Shown: positions 31,672 through 40,799 of the stretch, piece by piece
How the letters are laid out: each line of letters starts with the position of its first letter
How positions within the stretch are numbered: position 1 is the first letter of the stretch
Assembly (NCBI GenBank): GCA_949825065.1
Contig: OX463855.1
Coordinates: forward strand, 35,206,281 to 35,270,280
Reading direction: 5' to 3'
DNA: 64,000 nucleotides
Source: Odontocerum albicorne
Taxonomy: Eukaryota; Arthropoda; Insecta; Trichoptera; Odontoceridae
Made by a program: the position numbers and the translations under genes
The notes under the pieces: model-generated
Database searches by the model: none
What the model saw: the letters and a program-made list of their open reading frames with translations, nothing else
Told to the model about the DNA's origin: nothing

Positions 31672-31729
31672 CGTGAAGGGCCTTGTCAGTAAGGTAACAT
31701 AAAACATTGCTCTACACTCGTGTTAAATT

Positions 31730-33437
31730 ATATTAACGGTTAGCATTCGCACTAAGCATGTGGACGCTTCAGGTTCGACTTCTGGTGGATTCAATTATAC
31801 GGTTAGCATTCACATTAAGCCGTGTATCGATTACGCGCGGCAAACCATCAAAAATTGGCTCGCGCGGCAACTCAGCATCCATTAAACGCGGCTGCCGCGC
31901 GAGCCAATGTTCGATCATTTGCCGCGCGTAATCGATACACGGCTTTATAGTAAGCATGTGGACGCTTCATGTTCGACTTTTGGTGAATTCATTTATACGA
32001 TTAGCATTCACAATACGTATGTGGATGCGATACATGCATTCACAATAAGTATGTGGTTCGACTTTTAGCGGATTTACTTATACGGTTAGTATTCATACTG
32101 AGCATGTGGACGTTTCAGGTTGCTGGTGGATTCACTTATACAGTTAGCATTCACATTAAGCATGTGGACGCTTCAGGTTCCTGGTGGATTCACTTATACG
32201 GTTAGCATTCACACTAAGCATGTGGACGCTTCAGGTTCCTGGTGGATTCACTCATACGATTAGCATTCACACTAAGCATGTGGACGCTTCAGGTTCCTGG
32301 TGGATTCACTTATACGGTTAGCATTCACACTAAGCATGTGAACGCTTCAGGGTCCTGGTGGATTCACTTATACGGTTAGCATTCACACTAAGCGTGTGGA
32401 CGCTTCAGGTTCCTGGTGGATTCACTTATACGGTAAGCATTCACACTAAGCATGTGGACGCTACAGGTTCGTTTTTTGGCGGATTCACTTATACGGTTAG
32501 CATTCACACTAAGCATGTGGGCACTTCAGGTTCCTGGTGGATTCACTTATACGGTTAACATTCACACTAAGCATGTGGACGCTTCAGGTTCCTGGTGGAT
32601 TCACTTATACGGTTAACATTCACACTAAGCATGTGGACGCTTCAGGTTCCTGGTGGATTCACTTATACGGTTAGCATTCACACTAAGCGTGTGGACGCTT
32701 CAGGTTCCTGGTGGATTCACTTATACGGTTAACATTCACACTAAGCATATGGACGCTACAGGTTCGTTTTTTGGCGGATTCACTTATACGGTTAGCATTC
32801 ACAATAAGCATGTGGACGCTTCAGGTTCTTGGTGGATTCACTCATACGGTTAGCATTCACACTAAGCATGTGGACGCTTCAGGTTCCTGGTGGATTCACT
32901 CATACGGTTAGCATTCACACTAAGCATGTGGACGCTTCAGGTTCCTGGTGGATTCACTTATACGGTTAGCATTCACACTAAGCATGTGGACGCTTCAGGT
33001 TCCTGGTGGATTCACTTATACGGTTACCATTCACACTAAGCATGTGGACGCTTCAGGTTCCTGGTGGATTCACTTATACGGTTAGCATTCACACTAAGCA
33101 TGTGGACGCTTCAGGTTCCTGGTGGATTCACTTATACGGTTAGCATTCACACTAAGCATGTGGACGCTTCAGGTTCCTGGTGGATTCACTCATACGATTA
33201 GCATTCACACTAAGCATGTGGACGCTTCAGGTTCCTGGTGGATTTACTTATACGGTTAGCATTCACACTAAGCATGTGGACGCTTCAGGTTCCTGGTGGA
33301 TTCACTTATGCGGTTAGCATTCACACTAAGCATGTGGACGCTACAGGTTCGACTTTTGGCGGATTCACTTATACGGTTAGCATTCACACTAAGCATGTGG
33401 ACATTTAATGTTCGAGTTTTGGTGGACTCACTTATAC
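31730..33437. repeat. 58-bp minisatellite, about 25 units
   Basis: The unit ATTCACACTAAGCATGTGGA continues CGCTTCAGGTTCCTGGTGGA and TTCACTTATACGGTTAGC. A longer variant with CTACAGGTTCGTTTTTTGGC occurs at about 32460, 32755 and 33340. Edges (31730-32100, 33380-33437) are diverged and the centre is homogeneous. One unit is interrupted by a MITE at 31818-31944. Confidence 0.95.
31818..31944. mobile_element. Harbinger-like MITE, 127 bp hairpin
   Basis: Perfect 27-bp TIRs beginning AGCCGTGTATCGATTACGCG, with TTA on both sides (31815-31817, 31945-31947). A second internal inverted pair, TTGGCTCGCGCGGCA and its inverse, lets most of the element fold on itself. TWA-type 3-bp duplications are typical of PIF/Harbinger. 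It is unusually rich in CGCGCG for this AT-rich DNA. Confidence 0.8.
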
Positions 33438-33592
33438 ATCTGAAAGAAGGAAATGTAGAAAGTCAGAGAAATCGTAGAAGTTTTATGAGACGGTGTATAA
33501 ATGTAGAAGTGGCGAAGGATACATGTCGAAATAGGGAAATGTGGCGTTCTGTCCTCTCTGCCTACCCCGACAGAAAAATAGCGTGACGGTAT
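33433..33592 (+). pseudogene. LINE RT extreme C terminus (family A), best-preserved copy
   Basis: The + strand frame KEGNVESQRNRRSFMRRCIN, VEVAKDTCRNREMWRSVLSA, YPDRKIA ends at a stop followed by CGTGACGGTATGTGTG. This is the canonical end of the lepidopteran LINE whose upstream box is LRWFGHVERM. It abuts the minisatellite. Confidence 0.78.
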
Positions 33593-33600
33593 GTGTGACG

Positions 33601-33815
33601 ACCTCTGTGGTCTAGTTGGAAAGACACATGTCTCTCAACCCGGAGTTTGCGGGTTCAAATCCCAGTAGAACCCAGTTTAAAAATTAAAAAAAAAGACTCT
33701 TGTCTGGTTTTTACTTAAGGCTACGATAACAGCTTTCTGGTTGCTTGACAGATATTGCCACATGACAATAGGCTCGCTAGGGTGTACTGAATACAATGAA
33801 AGTGTGTTTTCGTTG
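33601..33815 (+). repeat. SINE family 2, full copy
   Basis: Head with A box TGTGGTCTAGTTGGAAAGAC and B box CGGGTTCAAATCCCAG. Body ACTTAAGGCTACGATAAC; tail TTTCTGGTTGCTTGACAGAT, ATTGCCACATGACAATAGGC and GGTGTACTGAATACAATG. Confidence 0.78.
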
Positions 33816-33819
33816 CTTG

Positions 33820-34015
33820 AATTCGTAGTCGAGGATCCCCTTATCCTTCCAACGTCAATCCAATTGAAAAAATGAAGCTGTGCTGTGAAGTTTTTTTTTA
33901 AGTAAGTGGGCCGTTGCACACCAGCAATCTCACTGCTCACACAGTTGTACTGGGTACGATGGCACACCGAAACGAGACGATCGGAGCACACCGGCTGTTT
34001 TATATTGTATTACAT
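33820..34015 (-). repeat. SINE family 1 body
   Basis: Inverse of the block order at 11045-11250: CGTAGTCGAGGATCCCC, CAACGTCAATCCAATTG, GTTGCACACCAGCAATCTCA, TACTGGGTACGATGGCACAC and ACGATCGGAGCACACCGGC. Confidence 0.7.
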
Positions 34016-34094
34016 AGAAAGTGTTATACTCGTACAATACAATAAAGCATCCAAAGTACTCGACTGACTAAACATGAATAAATTAAACTATAAA

Positions 34095-34460
34095 GGCATC
34101 ACACTTCAAAAACTTCTAATTTATTTGTGGTTGCCTGAAAGAACGTCTCTGCTTCAACATAATCAAGAAGTATGGAGAATATTAAGCTTACATACGAGTA
34201 AGTATAGAGTGATATCCTTGTTGTAGGGAAGATCTTGCCCCCTCTGGTCTTACTTTGATCTCTTGAGACTTCTTCTTCATGTGCTTTGTCTAATCCTCCT
34301 GGCATTGGCAATCATTCTTCAGAAAATAGCTCTGTCCTTGACAGCACGAAATACCTCCTCAACCGTCTGGATATCTGTCCATTCACGAATGTTGCGTTAC
34401 CAAGACAGGCACTTTCTAGCGAGTCCATGTCGACTCTCAATTTTTCTCATCGATATCAAT
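34095..34460 (-). pseudogene. LINE RT C terminus (family F), part downstream of the BEL insertion
   Basis: Minus strand reads MRKIESRHGLARKCLSW, stop, RNIREWTDIQTVEEVF and RAVKDRAIF. It matches the usual tail (R-SWL-NIREW) that follows the K--LL-LI segment found just across the BEL element near 43760-43830. BEL and one TCAAT removed, the two pieces are in frame. Confidence 0.72.
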
Positions 34461-34897
34461 TGGTTTGGCGTTAGCCAAACCGGAAAGAATAGGATATAAA
34501 GGGATTCTACTCACGGTTGTGGTGCAGGTTCGATGGTGGCGTGGATAGCAGGATTCAGAGATCTCGGCTAACATCAGGCAACCCGTCGTGCACTTTCTCG
34601 TGGTTGTCGCGGTTGGTCATGGGTAACTCGGCCCAGGTTTCGGCGATGAAGAGCGTGCCGGCGACGTGGCTAGCCCGGGTTTGAGGTCTTCTCCCGGCGA
34701 TGGTCTACGGACAAGTGAAGGAGACCGGGCGGAATGGTCGTCGAGGTAATCGTGACAGCCGGCGACAATAATCATATTCAATCGGCGTGATCAGTATGTG
34801 ACAATACCACCGCGCGGGGCCAGTCGCGGCGACAGGGAGGCCGATATCAGGGCCGGCCCAACAAGATGATACTTCGCGTCACGCATCGGCGTGATCA
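34461..34897 (-). repeat. BEL 3' LTR
   Basis: On the element's strand it begins TGATCACGCCGATGCG and ends GCCAAACCA (TG...CA). TGATCACGCCGAT occurs twice, at the 5' edge and again about 110 bp inside. The 3' edge is a perfect hairpin, GGTTTGGC-GTTA-GCCAAACC (34462-34481). I see no clear TATA box or AATAAA. The last codons and stop of pol (34879-34897) lie inside it. Confidence 0.95.
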
Positions 34898-37800
34898 TCC
34901 TGGGGCGCCGGGAGGACCTCCCACGGGAACCGGGCCAGCTTTGCCACCGGCCTTCTCAATTGTCCACTGGCTGTGTTTAGGTCCACCACACGTGTCACTC
35001 CATCGCTGCCTGGTATGGTGCGGGTGATGCGTCCGAGTCGCCACTTCAGTGCCGGCAGGTTGTCCTCCTTGATCAGAACGAGCTCTCCGATTTGAGGAGA
35101 GGAGGATGGTGAAAGCCATTTGGAGCGGGTTTGAAGGGTGTGGAGATAGGAATTAGTCCACAGGAACCAAAAACGCTGAGAGATGGCTTGTATGAGCCGA
35201 AATCGTCTGAGTGTGGTCAAGGAGCTATCGTCGAAAGACGCTTCGGGCAATGCAGTTAATGGGCGGCCCGTGAGGAAGTGGCCAGCTGTAAGGGGTTCAA
35301 AGTCTGAAGGATCAGAGGAAAGAGGGCAGAGAGGTCTGGAGTTAAGGACAGCCTCGATTCGTGTTAAGAGTGTGGTAAATTCCTCAAAGGTCAAGTGCTG
35401 ATCACCTACGATTCTATAAAGTAATTGTTTTGTGGATTTTACCGCGGTTTCATGGAGACCGCCAAATGATGGAGCTGAAGGTGGGTTGAGCAACCACGTG
35501 ATGTGCTGAGTAGTGAGTTTGTGAGTGATTTTATCTTCATTGACTGAAAGAAATTTCTGTACCTCCATGAGCTGATTCCTAGCACCCACATAATTTGTAC
35601 CACAATCGGATCTGATGAGAACAGGCACACCGCGACGGGAAACGAACCGTTGTAATGCTGCGAAAAAGGCGTCCGTGCTGAGTGAAGAGACTGGCTCCAA
35701 GTGAACCGCCTTTGTGGAAAGGCACACAAAGATGCAGAAGTAAGCCTTCACAAGTTTTGCGCTTCTCAAAGTGCTGGATTTTATTAAGAAAGGGCCAGCG
35801 AAATCCGTAGAGACTTGAGAGAACACTGGCTGTGGTGTAACTCGATCCGCGGGAAGGTCGGCCATATATGGAGCCTTGGGTTGAGCGCGACAACGAAAAC
35901 ATTGGACGCATTTGTACACTCGATGCCTGATGACACGGCGTGCTGACAGTATCCAGTATCGCTGGCGTAAGAGTGCGTGTAGTGTGTCGGCACCAGGATG
36001 GCAGTGTATTTTGTGGTAGTGGTCAATTATAAGATCTACGAGTGGACTAGAGCTCGGAAGAATGAACTGATGTTGGGCGTCGTATCTGAGTGGGGCGTGA
36101 GAGAGACGACCACCTACTCTCAACAGGTTTTCTTTCAGAAACGGTGAGAGTCGCTTCAGTCTGATTGTGCAATCCCCCTTAGTTTGGAGTCGGTGGATGT
36201 CTTGGGCGAATGCATTCTGTTGTACAGAACGGACCCAGAATAGAAGGGCTTCCTTGCGTTCACAGACCGTCAAGGGACCAATGCATCGTGCAGTCTTAAT
36301 TTTCCGACAATTGTCGATGAAGCGTTTAATGTAGCCTGTAACTCCTACCAGCTTTGTTAATGAGCTGAAACGTGTGAGCAGATCAGTGTTCAAGTCCGGC
36401 ACGGCTATATGGGCTGTTACCTTCCTGGCCCTGAGTCCAGGCAAGGCATGGTGTCCCAGGGCGGGGGGAGTGATTGGCCATGTGCTTGGTGGTTCCTTTA
36501 GCCAGCTGGTGGACCACCATAAATCGTGTACAGATAGTGATTGAGCCGACATTCCTCTGCTAGCGCAATCTGCAGGGTTAAGGGCTGAAGGGACATGCTT
36601 CCACACTAGATTGCACGAGTTGGAGGTGATGTTCGTGACTCGGTTAGCCTCAAATACTTGTAGGCGATGTGGCGGTGTGCTTAGCCACGCCAGTACTATG
36701 GTACTATCTGACCAACATATGTGCTGTCTTAATTGGATGTGGGCTGATAGCTGAGTTGAAACTCTAGTCATGAGCTGAGATAAAAGAAGGGCTGCTGAAA
36801 GTTCGAGTTTCGGTACGGTAAGACGGTTCTTTATTGGGGCGACCTTGGACCTTGCTGCAATGAGGTGGACATTTACGTGACCATCGACATTGGTCTCATG
36901 GAGGTAAGCGACGGCGGCATAACCAGCTTCTGAAGCGTCTGCGAAGCCGTGCAGTGAATAAACGGAATTGGGCTTGTTTTGACAGATGTGTCTGGGGAGG
37001 CGCAGAGCCGAGAGCCGAGGAAGATCCTCTGAAATGTCTTGCCACTCCATCTGGACTTCTTTGGGAGTGGGTTCATCCCATTCAAGATTCAGGGTCCACA
37101 GTTTCTGGAGAAGGAGTTTTGAGCGGAATATGACAGGAGTAACCCACCCATTTGGGTCATAAAGCGAGGCTATTGTGCTGAGAATAGATCGCTTAGTGAT
37201 CTTTCCCATGGGAGGCAAAGTAATGCGGTAGGTGAACTCGTCCGTTTGAGGAATCCACTGTATCCCTAAGACCTTAATGGTGGGAGAGTCTGGGTTGATG
37301 TCAAAGTCCTTAGGTAGATCACACTGATCATCTGGGAAACGCTCAAGAAGGTTTGGTGTGTTTGATGTCCACTTGCTGAGCTGAAAGCCTCCCAGAGCAA
37401 GTAACTCAATCAGCTCCCTCTGCAGCGCTTGAGCCCCTATGACAGTGTCATCCCCAGTTAGGATGTCATCCACAAAGATGGACTTAGTGAGGACCTTAGC
37501 GGCTCTTGGGTAGTTATTACCTTCATCCTCCGCGAGTTGGAGAAGAGTGCGAATTGCATGGTAGGGACTAGACCGGAGACCATAAGTGACGGTCGAAAGG
37601 GCGTAAGTGAGTAAGGGTTGATCTGGTGAAGACCTCCAAAGTATGAGCTGATACCGTCTATGATCTGGGTGAACAAGAATGTTTCTAAACATCATTCGAA
37701 TATCAGTGCTGAATACCACAGCATGAGTTCGGAAGGTCATGATAATATCAACAATGTCTTGCTGCAGAGGTGGGCCTGTGTGAAGGCAGTCGTTAATACT

Positions 37801-39324
37801 GACACCATTGGAACTCCTACAGCTGCCATCGAAGACTGTGCGGAGCTTCTCTGAACCAGCCTTGAATATGCCATGATGAGGTATATAAAAGTGAGACTTA
37901 CGATTGAAGGTACTTGGATGACAGGGTGACATGTGACCCAATTTGATATATTCCGTCATAAAGTCAATGTACTTTGAGCGGAGGGACGGGTTTTGTTGGA
38001 GTTTCTTCTCCAGGTTGAGAAATCTGCGTAAGGCAATGGCATATGTATTGCCTAGCTCAGGTGCATTATTGAGAAAAGGCAATGTGACGATATATTGCCC
38101 TGAGGGATCGCGAGTAGTGGTAGTGCGGAAGATTTCTTCACACTGATCTGGTAGCGAGCTGACATTGTTTTGGGACGCGAGTTCCTCTGATTCCCAGAAC
38201 CTCTCAAGTGCCTTTTGAATATTTTGTGCTGATGCTTCTGATTGTGAGCCGCAATTAAGGGCTGAATTTGGGTTGGATTGCTTTTGAGTTGAAGCGCATG
38301 AGTTGGGAGAGCCGCAATCAAGGGCTGAGTTTGGGTTGGATTGCTTTTGAGTTGAAGCGCATGAGTTGGGAGAGCCGCAATTAAGGGCTGAATTTGGGTT
38401 GGATCGCTTTTGAGTTGAAGCGCATGAGTTGGGAGAGCCGCAATTAAGGGCTGAATTTGGGTTGGATCGCTTTTGAGTTGAAGCGCATGAGTTGGGAGAG
38501 CCGCAATTAAGGGCTGAATTTGGGTTGGATCGCTTTTGAGTTGAAGCGCATGAGTTGGGAGAGCCGCAATTAAGGGCTGAATTTGGGTTGGATCGCTTTT
38601 GAGTTGAAGCGCATGAGTTGGGAGAGCCGTGATTAAGGGCTGAATTTGGGTTGGATCGCTTTTGAGTTGAAGCGCATGAGTTGGGAGAGCCGCAATTAAG
38701 GGCTGAATTTGGGTGTGATGCCGGTGCAGTATTTTGGTCTTGAATAGGTCCCAGTAATGCAAAGTCAAAGATCGTGCCGAAGGCTATAGGCCTGCCGGGC
38801 CCCAACGAGACCTTGGTACCATCCAAAACCTGGCCAAGAACATCAGCGCCGAGTAGAAGGTCGACTTGAGCCGGCACATTAAAACCCTCATCTGCTAGGG
38901 GAATTTTAGGTGTGTCCATCATATGACTTATATGTGGAACTTTGCTCAATGGTAAATAACCAGTAACACTCTTTAAAACATGAGCTGTAGCCGTAATCGT
39001 AGGTTTGTCATTGTGTGTAGGCTTAAAAACAATTTGAATCGATGCCTTTGAGTTTTGTATGTATTGATTTCCGACTCCCGCAATTTTGAGTGATGTGCGC
39101 TTTAAGGGCAGATGCAAATTTTGAGCCATGTGGTGAGTTATGAGCGTCACCATGGATCCGCAATCCAGAAGTGCTCTTGCCTTGTGAAAACGCCCATCGA
39201 CATCTGCAATCTCTAGCGACACCGTTGGTAATAATATTGGAGAGTCATTTGGTGTCTCAAGCTCGGGCTGAGCTGAGCTGTTGGTGAGTGTTTCATGTTC
39301 CTGGTGTTCTGTTATAGTTGGTAG
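34879..39324 (-). CDS. pol: BEL pol: protease, RT, RNase H, integrase (readthrough product)
   Basis: 1,481 codons directly follow the gag UGA with no other stop, in the same frame. From the GTG at 39222, taken as residue 1, the order is as follows. The retropepsin-like site is at LLDCGS (~18-23). A 21-residue tandem repeat covers ~170-326. The RT spans ~400-650, with VFDGSCRSSNGVSINDCLHT and the catalytic FVDD (~583). RNase H carries FADASEAG (~760). The integrase has an HHCC zinc site (~1063-1110) and a catalytic triad in STDFAGP (~1140), SDCGTNY (~1207) and LHETAVKS (~1257), with 51 residues between the second D and E. A C-terminal domain with LPALKWRLGRI follows. No own AUG suits translation, so expression presumably needs readthrough of gag's stop. 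All motifs are intact. Confidence 0.95.
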   Translation of the reverse strand, partial: LPTITEHQEHETLTNSSAQPELETPNDSPILLPTVSLEIADVDGRFHKARALLDCGSMVTLITHHMAQNLHLPLKRTSLKIAGVGNQYIQNSKASIQIVFKPTHNDKPTITATAHVLKSVTGYLPLSKVPHISHMMDTPKIPLADEGFNVPAQVDLLLGADVLGQVLDGTKVSLGPGRPIAFGTIFDFALLGPIQDQNTAPASHPNSALNCGSPNSCASTQKRSNPNSALNHGSPNSCASTQKRSNPNSALNCGSPNSCASTQKRSNPNSALNCGSPNSCASTQKRSNPNSALNCGSPNSCASTQKRSNPNSALNCGSPNSCASTQKQSNPNSALDCGSPNSCASTQKQSNPNSALNCGSQSEASAQNIQKALERFWESEELASQNNVSSLPDQCEEIFRTTTTRDPSGQYIVTLPFLNNAPELGNTYAIALRRFLNLEKKLQQNPSLRSKYIDFMTEYIKLGHMSPCHPSTFNRKSHFYIPHHGIFKAGSEKLRTVFDGSCRSSNGVSINDCLHTGPPLQQDIVDIIMTFRTHAVVFSTDIRMMFRNILVHPDHRRYQLILWRSSPDQPLLTYALSTVTYGLRSSPYHAIRTLLQLAEDEGNNYPRAAKVLTKSIFVDDILTGDDTVIGAQALQRELIELLALGGFQLSKWTSNTPNLLERFPDDQCDLPKDFDINPDSPTIKVLGIQWIPQTDEFTYRITLPPMGKITKRSILSTIASLYDPNGWVTPVIFRSKLLLQKLWTLNLEWDEPTPKEVQMEWQDISEDLPRLSALRLPRHICQNKPNSVYSLHGFADASEAGYAAVAYLHETNVDGHVNVHLIAARSKVAPIKNRLTVPKLELSAALLLSQLMTRVSTQLSAHIQLRQHICWSDSTIVLAWLSTPPHRLQVFEANRVTNITSNSCNLVWKHVPSALNPADCASRGMSAQSLSVHDLWWSTSWLKEPPSTWPITPPALGHHALPGLRARKVTAHIAVPDLNTDLLTRFSSLTKLVGVTGYIKRFIDNCRKIKTARCIGPLTVCERKEALLFWVRSVQQNAFAQDIHRLQTKGDCTIRLKRLSPFLKENLLRVGGRLSHAPLRYDAQHQFILPSSSPLVDLIIDHYHKIHCHPGADTLHALLRQRYWILSARRVIRHRVYKCVQCFRCRAQPKAPYMADLPADRVTPQPVFSQVSTDFAGPFLIKSSTLRSAKLVKAYFCIFVCLSTKAVHLEPVSSLSTDAFFAALQRFVSRRGVPVLIRSDCGTNYVGARNQLMEVQKFLSVNEDKITHKLTTQHITWLLNPPSAPSFGGLHETAVKSTKQLLYRIVGDQHLTFEEFTTLLTRIEAVLNSRPLCPLSSDPSDFEPLTAGHFLTGRPLTALPEASFDDSSLTTLRRFRLIQAISQRFWFLWTNSYLHTLQTRSKWLSPSSSPQIGELVLIKEDNLPALKWRLGRITRTIPGSDGVTRVVDLNTASGQLRRPVAKLARFPWEVLPAPQDDHADA
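38248..38715 (-). repeat. 63-bp coding minisatellite inside pol, ~7.4 units
   Basis: Each unit encodes NPNSALNCGSPNSCASTQKR plus S. Units differ by single changes (NHGS, KQS, LDCGS). It lies between protease and RT, where other BEL elements have a plain linker. Since 63 is a multiple of 3, unit number can vary without breaking the frame. The same DNA is also open in a second minus frame (38052-38768) purely as a by-product. Confidence 0.95.
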
Positions 39325-39327
39325 TCA
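39325..39327 (-). promoter_or_regulatory. in-frame UGA with CUA context at the gag/pol junction
   Basis: Element-strand codons are CAA TTA TGA CTA CCA. UGA followed by CUA is a recognised high-readthrough context in animal viruses and some cellular genes. Gag and pol are in the same frame on either side, so no frameshift could join them. Readthrough is inferred, not shown. Confidence 0.7.
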
Positions 39328-40752
39328 TAATTGTGGGTCCTGCTGATTATTTATTCGGGTTGGCGGCGGAGACCTATATCCTGTTAGTGACGAGCGCTGT
39401 GGAGATTCACGGGCTGATAGCCGCCGAGGCCGCTCTCGGGGTGACAATGGCCGAAAATGGGCTGATGATTGCGTCGATGACGTATCAGGGTGGTGAAGGG
39501 AAGTGTGATGCCTGTCACTCTTGCACTCCCGGCACGACCCCGTAGTTTCGCAATCATTTGCATTATGAGGTCCGAGGCAGCGTCGACAACGACCGCTCGC
39601 AGTGATGAAATCCCAACGACCTTGAACGGGCTGATTTTGATAATTTGGGCACGCCATTAGTCTGTGGCCCCTGGTGTTGCACCAAGGGCAGAAAGGACGG
39701 TCGGTCGTTGGGGTTGTGGTGGATGTTTGGGTCAAGTAAGCTGGTTGAGGAGACCGAATGGACCGAAATTGCTGTCTTTGTGGAGTACGAGCACGCTGCA
39801 GGGTGGATGACCGTCCGCCTGAGCCATAAAAGAGTGGTGAGGGCTGGTGAATGGGCTGATTAGATGTGTTGGCTCTTTCTGTTTCAACACAGCGTGCATG
39901 TTCTTCAAGAAACGTGATTAGATGTTGAAGGGTAGGCAGACGTTCATCCGACCCGTGCCTACGTTCGAACAAAGAGCGGAGTTCACCTTTCAGTTTTCGT
40001 ACCAGTATGGATACGAAAACGTAATCACACTCTTTAATGGGCAGATTTAAATTTTGTAGTGCTGATTGAGCTGAAACGAGGGGGTTTAAGAACAGCTGAC
40101 GGATATCTGAGCGGGATGTGATAGTGGGAAGCTCCAACATGACATCCACAAACCGGTCGATGAGCACCCTGCGGTTTTCATAGCGCTTAGTCAGAATGGC
40201 TAAGGCCACCGCATAGCCCTCATTGGTGATCTTTAAGTGAGATATCATGCTAAGAGCCTCTCCACTAAGACTCGAAAAAAGGTAATGGAGCTTCACTGCA
40301 TCGGTAAGATTGCCGATTTGGTCCGTCAAGCTCTTAAAAATGGCAATGAATGACGGCCAATCTTCCAATTTTGAAGAAAATTTAGGAAGCTCAATTTTGG
40401 GCAGAACGGAAGCGGGTATAGAAGATGTTGAGGGCTGAGAAGCCGATGCAGTCGGTTGTGAAGTGAAACTTGCTTTGGCGACAAGCATATCTGTGTAAGC
40501 ATCGCATGCTGCACGATAGTTGTCGGTATATTGGGTCTCCGTCTTATCATCGAGATCGGCGGAATCCAATATCTGGTAATACACGTCATCCAGCCTACTT
40601 TTGACCTCATCTGATTTAGAGAAGCGCCCCTCAAAGTCAGCAACGGAATACTTCGAAAAGTCACCTGAATTTATGGCAGATGCAATGTCTCTTAGTTGCG
40701 TTATTGCTCTGTGGCTCTCACGAAATTTTGCGGCTTGTGATTTTGACGGCAT
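39328..40752 (-). CDS. gag: BEL gag (nucleocapsid/capsid polyprotein)
   Basis: 475 codons from the ATG at 40750-40752 (context ACAAAAATGC, A at -3), MPSKSQAAKFRESHRAITQL onwards. An upstream in-frame extension begins only with TTG, so this ATG is preferred. Residues ~118-265 carry the BEL gag core (LPKIELPKFSSKLEDWPSFI, LSGEALSMI, LTKRYENRRVLIDRFVD), the DUF1759-type region that forms the particle. Three zinc knuckles at ~354-425 start CPWCNTRGHRLMAC (C-x2-C-x4-H-x4-C), CRRCLGPHNANDC and CRECKSDRHH; these bind the genomic RNA. An arginine/serine-rich tail leads to TGA. Length is normal for the family. Confidence 0.93.
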
Positions 40753-40799
40753 TTTTGTTTTTTGTAATAAAATAGAAAAACAAGCACAGAGAAGACACA

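Noticed and set aside
32358..33586. Several 62-96-codon frames in the 58-bp minisatellite
   Set aside because: Repeat-derived. Only the last ~50 codons of the 33296-33586 frame are real LINE sequence.
33601..33673. tRNA gene (also 21110, 31265, 46985, 47250, 50790, 60570)
   Set aside because: A and B boxes are present but acceptor stems do not pair and each is joined to a SINE body.
38052..38768. 238-codon minus frame overlapping pol
   Set aside because: A shadow frame kept open by the 63-bp repeat. Pol is clearly the coding frame.
39220..39222. Independent start of pol at the GTG codon at 39220-39222
   Set aside because: The frame is open right back to the gag stop, and GTG is not a normal eukaryotic initiator. 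Pol is more likely made by readthrough.
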